Shown piece after piece: positions 60,789 through 64,000 of a DNA stretch of 64,000 nt. This DNA is from Paraburkholderia phytofirmans OLGA172. GTDB taxonomy: Bacteria > Pseudomonadota > Gammaproteobacteria > Burkholderiales > Burkholderiaceae. Position 1 is the stretch's first letter; each line of letters begins with the position of its first letter. Under the pieces are notes generated by a model, which saw only the letters and a list, made by a program, of their open reading frames with translations, was not told the DNA's origin and searched no databases. The stretch lies in the NCBI RefSeq assembly GCF_001634365.1, contig NZ_CP014579.1:1-64000 (forward strand), in the 5' to 3' direction. Both the position numbers and the translations under genes were made by a program.

Positions 60789-62588
60789 ATGAACAATCCC
60801 ACCAAAGACAACGACATCCTCCGCTATTACGAGGCGGAAATGCGCTACCTGCGCGAGGCTGGCAAAGAATTCGCGCAAGCATTTCCAGACCGCGCGCGCA
60901 TGCTCAACATTGACCGCATCGGCGAGCGCGATCCGCACGTCGAACGTCTCTTTGAAGGCTTTGCGTTCCTGATGGGCCGCTTGCGCCACAAGCTCGACGA
61001 CGAACTGCCGGAGTTGACCGAAGGCCTCGTCAGCATGTTGTGGCCACACTATCTGCGCATGATTCCGTCGCTGTCGATTCTCGAACTGCAGCCGACGGAA
61101 GGCGCGCTGCAAAGGCATGAAACGCTGGAGCCGGGCCTCGAGGTGATGTCGGCGCCGATTGGCGGTGACCGCGTCGAATGCATTTACCGGACGACCCAGG
61201 CGGTCGACCTGTATCCGCTGCGGCTGGCCGAAGCAGGCGCCTACACGCGCGAGGATGGCCGCTCAGTGATCCGTTTGCGGCTCGAACTGCAGCAGCAGGC
61301 ACGGCGCGAACAGTTGGAGGTGCCGCGCCTGCGCCTTTTCCTGAACGCTGACAGACCCGTGGCGCTCGCGTTGTATGCGGCGCTCACCGCAGAACCGCTG
61401 GCGACGCAGGTGCGCGTGCCCGGCTATCCGGAGCACAGGCCCGGTATGCCGCAGCCGATGCCCGGCCTGCGTATCGAGGCTGCTGGGTTCGCAGCAGACG
61501 AACGCTTGTGGCCAAAGGCCGATAACGCGTTCGGCGGCTACCAGCTGCTACTCGAGTACTTTACGTTCCCCGAAAAGTTTATGTTCGTCGATATCGTCGG
61601 ACTCGATATGCACGCGATTCCTCGGAGCGCGGAATACTTCGACGTCGAAGTGGTGCTGACAAAGCCATATCCGGACGACATGCGTTTTTCCGCCGACCAT
61701 GTGCGCCTGTTCTGCACGCCGATCGTCAACCTGTTCGCACTGGAAGCGGAGCCGATCAGCGCAACCCAGCATGAGACCGAATACCGTGTACAAGCGCTCA
61801 AAGAACGCGGCGATCATATCGACGTGTATTCGGTGGACACGGTCCGTGGCTTCGAGTCCGGCACCGGCCAGCGCTTCGAGTATGCGCCGTTCGCCGCGTT
61901 CCGGCACCGCGGCGGCATGCTTCGCCATGAAATGCCGGAACGGTATTTCCATACGCGCGCGCGGCGCGGCCCATCCGGGCGCTTTGACACATGGGTCATA
62001 CTGGGCGGTCATGCGTGGGAACATCAGGACACGCTGCCGAAGGAAACGCTGTCACTATCCGTCACCGGCACGAACGGCACGCTGCCGCGCAAAGGGCTGC
62101 GCGAAGCAGGCATCGACCGCATGCGCGGGGGCTTCACGAACATCGGCGCGGTGCGCAATCTGACCGCGCCCACCCTGCCTGTGTATCCGCCGACTGGCGA
62201 TCGCTTCCAGTGGCGTGTCCTGTCGCATCTGGCGCCCAACTACCTGTCGCTGCTCGATGCGGAAATCTTGCGCGGCAGTCTTGCACTCTATGACTGGACC
62301 GACGGTGAATTGAACCGGCGCAGGATCGATGCGATCACCGACGTACAACACCGGCTTTTGCAGAAACTCGTCAAGGGCGGTCTGCAACGCGGTGTCGAGA
62401 TCGAAGTGACGCTCGACAGTGCCGCCTTCGCCGGCGATGGCGATATTGAGTTGTTCGGCGGCATGCTGAGTCGCTTTCTTGGCCTGTACGCGACGCTGAA
62501 CCTGTACACCAGGCTAGTCGTCGTATCGCAGCCCACTGGGCGCCGCATCGAGTGGCCCGATACGAAAGGTGAAGGAGCGCCATTTTGA
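60789..62588 (+). CDS. tssF: T6SS baseplate protein TssF
   Basis: A 599-residue baseplate wedge protein. It opens ILRYYEAEMRYLREAGKEFA, then RIGERDPHVERLFEGFAFLM and LWPHYLRMIPSLSILEL, all diagnostic of TssF. The C-terminal half has YPPTGDRFQWRVLSHLAPNY. It overlaps the tssG start and pairs with TssG as a heterotrimer. Confidence 0.96.
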   Translation: MNNPTKDNDILRYYEAEMRYLREAGKEFAQAFPDRARMLNIDRIGERDPHVERLFEGFAFLMGRLRHKLDDELPELTEGLVSMLWPHYLRMIPSLSILELQPTEGALQRHETLEPGLEVMSAPIGGDRVECIYRTTQAVDLYPLRLAEAGAYTREDGRSVIRLRLELQQQARREQLEVPRLRLFLNADRPVALALYAALTAEPLATQVRVPGYPEHRPGMPQPMPGLRIEAAGFAADERLWPKADNAFGGYQLLLEYFTFPEKFMFVDIVGLDMHAIPRSAEYFDVEVVLTKPYPDDMRFSADHVRLFCTPIVNLFALEAEPISATQHETEYRVQALKERGDHIDVYSVDTVRGFESGTGQRFEYAPFAAFRHRGGMLRHEMPERYFHTRARRGPSGRFDTWVILGGHAWEHQDTLPKETLSLSVTGTNGTLPRKGLREAGIDRMRGGFTNIGAVRNLTAPTLPVYPPTGDRFQWRVLSHLAPNYLSLLDAEILRGSLALYDWTDGELNRRRIDAITDVQHRLLQKLVKGGLQRGVEIEVTLDSAAFAGDGDIELFGGMLSRFLGLYATLNLYTRLVVVSQPTGRRIEWPDTKGEGAPF

Positions 62589-63757
62589 ACGGGCCGCACT
62601 GGAACGTCTCTGAGCGGGACTTCGCTCACTACGCAGACCGGTCGCTGCTGCCCGCGCTGCTCGTCGACGCGACAAAGATGAATTTCTTCCGCTTCTGCGA
62701 GTTGATCGAACTTGCCGCCCCGGATCGGCCGTCCATCGGTACGACCGATTCGCCTGGTGTCGAGCCGGTGCGTTTCCGCTCCCGTGCGCGACTCGGTTTT
62801 CCGAACCGCGAAATCGATGCGGTCGAATACGACCCGGATAACCCGGCGACGCCGCCCGCCGTACGTACGACCTTCCTTGGGCTGTACGGTGTCGATGCAC
62901 GCATGCCGTCGTACTTCGTCGACGAGATTGCGCAGAATCGCGAGGGTGCCGAGTCGATGGCGGCGTTCCTCGACATGTTCCATCACCGGGTCGTCACGCA
63001 GTACTACCGCGTGTGGCGCAAGTATCGATATCCGGCCGGTTTCAGGAAAGACGGCACAGATGCCATTTCGCGTTGCCTGCTGAGTTTCGCCGGCCTTGGC
63101 ATGGCGTCACCAGCGATCGCACAGACCGCCTCACTGTCACAGGGAAATGCTTCCGGGGCGCAGGGACTTGCCGCGGTCGCCCCACGGGGACATCCTGTGG
63201 GCGCCCCACAGGGACTTCCGTTGGTCGTCGACACTCGCAAGCTGCTGTCGATGCTGGGTTTGGTGAGTCAGAAGACCCGCACCGCCGAGGGGCTGGCAGG
63301 CGTGCTGCAGCATGCGGTACCGGATGCGCAAATCACGGTGGAAGAGTTTTACCCCGCGTGGATCGGCGCGGCAGACTACCCGCGCAGCCCGCTTGGCGAG
63401 GGCTGCCTGCTTGGCCGCGGGTTTTACGACCGGGCCAACACGGTGCGCATCGTCATCACCCCGCAGACGCGTGAATCGGTACTCGGGCTGATTCCAGGGC
63501 GTGCGAACCATCGTGAAGTGATGGCGTTGCTGCGTTTTTACCTGGGTTACGAAGCATGCGCGCGACTGGAACTGCACGTCCGTCCCGAGCTCATGCCCGA
63601 GCAGGTACTGAACTCGGACCAGGTCAGTCTCGGTTATACCACCCAGCTTGCGTTGCCTCGTAGCCCAAACCAGCACCTGCCTGTCACACGAGTCCACCTG
63701 GGCGAGTGGACAGGAGGCAGTGGCCGATACGCTGCTCAACAGTGCCGAACGCACTGA
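62585..63757 (+). CDS. tssG: T6SS baseplate protein TssG
   Basis: A 390-residue TssG. Typical parts: FFRFCELIELAAPDRP, RFRSRARLGFPNREIDAV, FLGLYGVDARMPSYFVDEIA, and FLDMFHHRVVTQYYRVWRKY. A low-complexity segment (about 180-215: SLSQGNASGAQGLAAVAPRG then HPVGAPQGLP) interrupts the domain, with imperfect DNA repeats of CCCCACxGGGAC at about 63180-63222. The TTG start at 62585 overlaps the tssF stop. Confidence 0.93.
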   Translation: MNGPHWNVSERDFAHYADRSLLPALLVDATKMNFFRFCELIELAAPDRPSIGTTDSPGVEPVRFRSRARLGFPNREIDAVEYDPDNPATPPAVRTTFLGLYGVDARMPSYFVDEIAQNREGAESMAAFLDMFHHRVVTQYYRVWRKYRYPAGFRKDGTDAISRCLLSFAGLGMASPAIAQTASLSQGNASGAQGLAAVAPRGHPVGAPQGLPLVVDTRKLLSMLGLVSQKTRTAEGLAGVLQHAVPDAQITVEEFYPAWIGAADYPRSPLGEGCLLGRGFYDRANTVRIVITPQTRESVLGLIPGRANHREVMALLRFYLGYEACARLELHVRPELMPEQVLNSDQVSLGYTTQLALPRSPNQHLPVTRVHLGEWTGGSGRYAAQQCRTH

Positions 63758-63781
63758 CGCGGCAAATCGCGGACATTGAAT

Positions 63782-64000
63782 ATGAAGAGGATTAACAGAA
63801 TGATGCGCGTACTTCGAATGGGCGCCACGGCGTTGACCGTTCTTGCCGTCACAGCATGTGGCGTAGGGCAGTCTATGAAAGACAGCACGGTGGATGCGGC
63901 GAAATGGGCGTTCACGACGCAGGTCAAAACGATGAATGTGGATCTTGTCAGCCGGTCGTCGATCAATCCGAATGGCGCCGGGCAATCCTTGTCGACCGTC
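63782..64000 (+). CDS. tssJ: T6SS outer-membrane lipoprotein TssJ (partial)
   Basis: The first 73 codons of a lipoprotein, cut by the window end. A signal peptide with lipobox VTAC (MRVLRMGATALTVLAVTAC) is followed by GVGQSMKDSTVDAAKWAFTT, a pattern of TssJ/SciN, which anchors TssM to the outer membrane. Frame starts are ATG 63782 or ATG 63800; the latter has AGAGG 9 bases upstream and is equally likely. It follows tssG by 24 bp. Confidence 0.88.
   Translation, partial: MKRINRMMRVLRMGATALTVLAVTACGVGQSMKDSTVDAAKWAFTTQVKTMNVDLVSRSSINPNGAGQSLSTV

Overview
The window looks like the origin-proximal segment of a secondary chromosome (chromid) of a Burkholderia sensu lato bacterium, probably Paraburkholderia. 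The reasons are the high-GC coding bias, a parA-parB pair with four copies of the 14-bp palindrome TTTATGCGCATAAA (recalled as the core of the chromosome-2 parS of Burkholderia), a plasmid-type Rep_3 initiator followed by a long iteron array, a KfrA-like gene, and a Burkholderia-type T6SS locus. The genus assignment is inference; no rRNA or tRNA gene was seen.

Region 1-9.2 kb is the replication and segregation module. It holds parS sites and a 51-copy octanucleotide array, parA, parB, a terminator, a convergent rep gene, about 18 same-direction iterons (4501-5942) with a flanking AT-rich stretch, kfrA, a tyrosine recombinase with altered catalytic residues, and a small unknown gene behind a LexA-type SOS box. 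About 16 further iteron-like sequences, all in the opposite orientation, lie in intergenic clusters at 7.6, 15.8-16.1, 21.7-22.3 and 35.4 kb.

Region 9.2-23.6 kb is chromosomal metabolism and signalling. It has an XRE-cupin regulator divergent from kbl-tdh (threonine to glycine), a YceI lipoprotein, a TetR regulator with an operator-like palindrome in its promoter, an NTF2-like protein, two small exported proteins, and a four-gene chemosensory-like operon (Hpt/HATPase kinase, MCP-like protein, two CheX-type proteins, one with a pseudo-receiver, plus a CheY-like regulator). It ends with an SDR gene preceded by a truncated Na+/H+ antiporter.

Region 23.7-25.5 kb is a decayed accessory patch (Rhs N-terminal remnant, a DUF6984-like gene and a partial second copy) bracketed by two similar 37-bp DnaA-box-like elements. 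Region 25.5-35.3 kb has a GntR regulator with matching palindromes at its own start and in front of an aminotransferase gene, then a MFS-hydratase-FAD/Fe-S dehydrogenase operon, an AraC regulator and an EamA transporter. Two heptanucleotide arrays lie between genes here.

Region 35.5-64 kb is a type VI secretion locus containing all 13 core genes (tssJ is cut by the window end), arranged as two divergent arms from 45.4 kb. The left arm is tssB-C-K-L-(OmpA protein)-hcp-H-E. The right arm is vgrG, a DUF4123 adaptor, three mosaic DUF3304 lipoproteins (probable immunity), a Tle1/DUF2235 effector whose nucleophile-elbow Ser appears replaced, PAAR, an unknown membrane protein, and tssM-A-F-G-J. The OmpA-domain gene is split by an in-frame amber codon.
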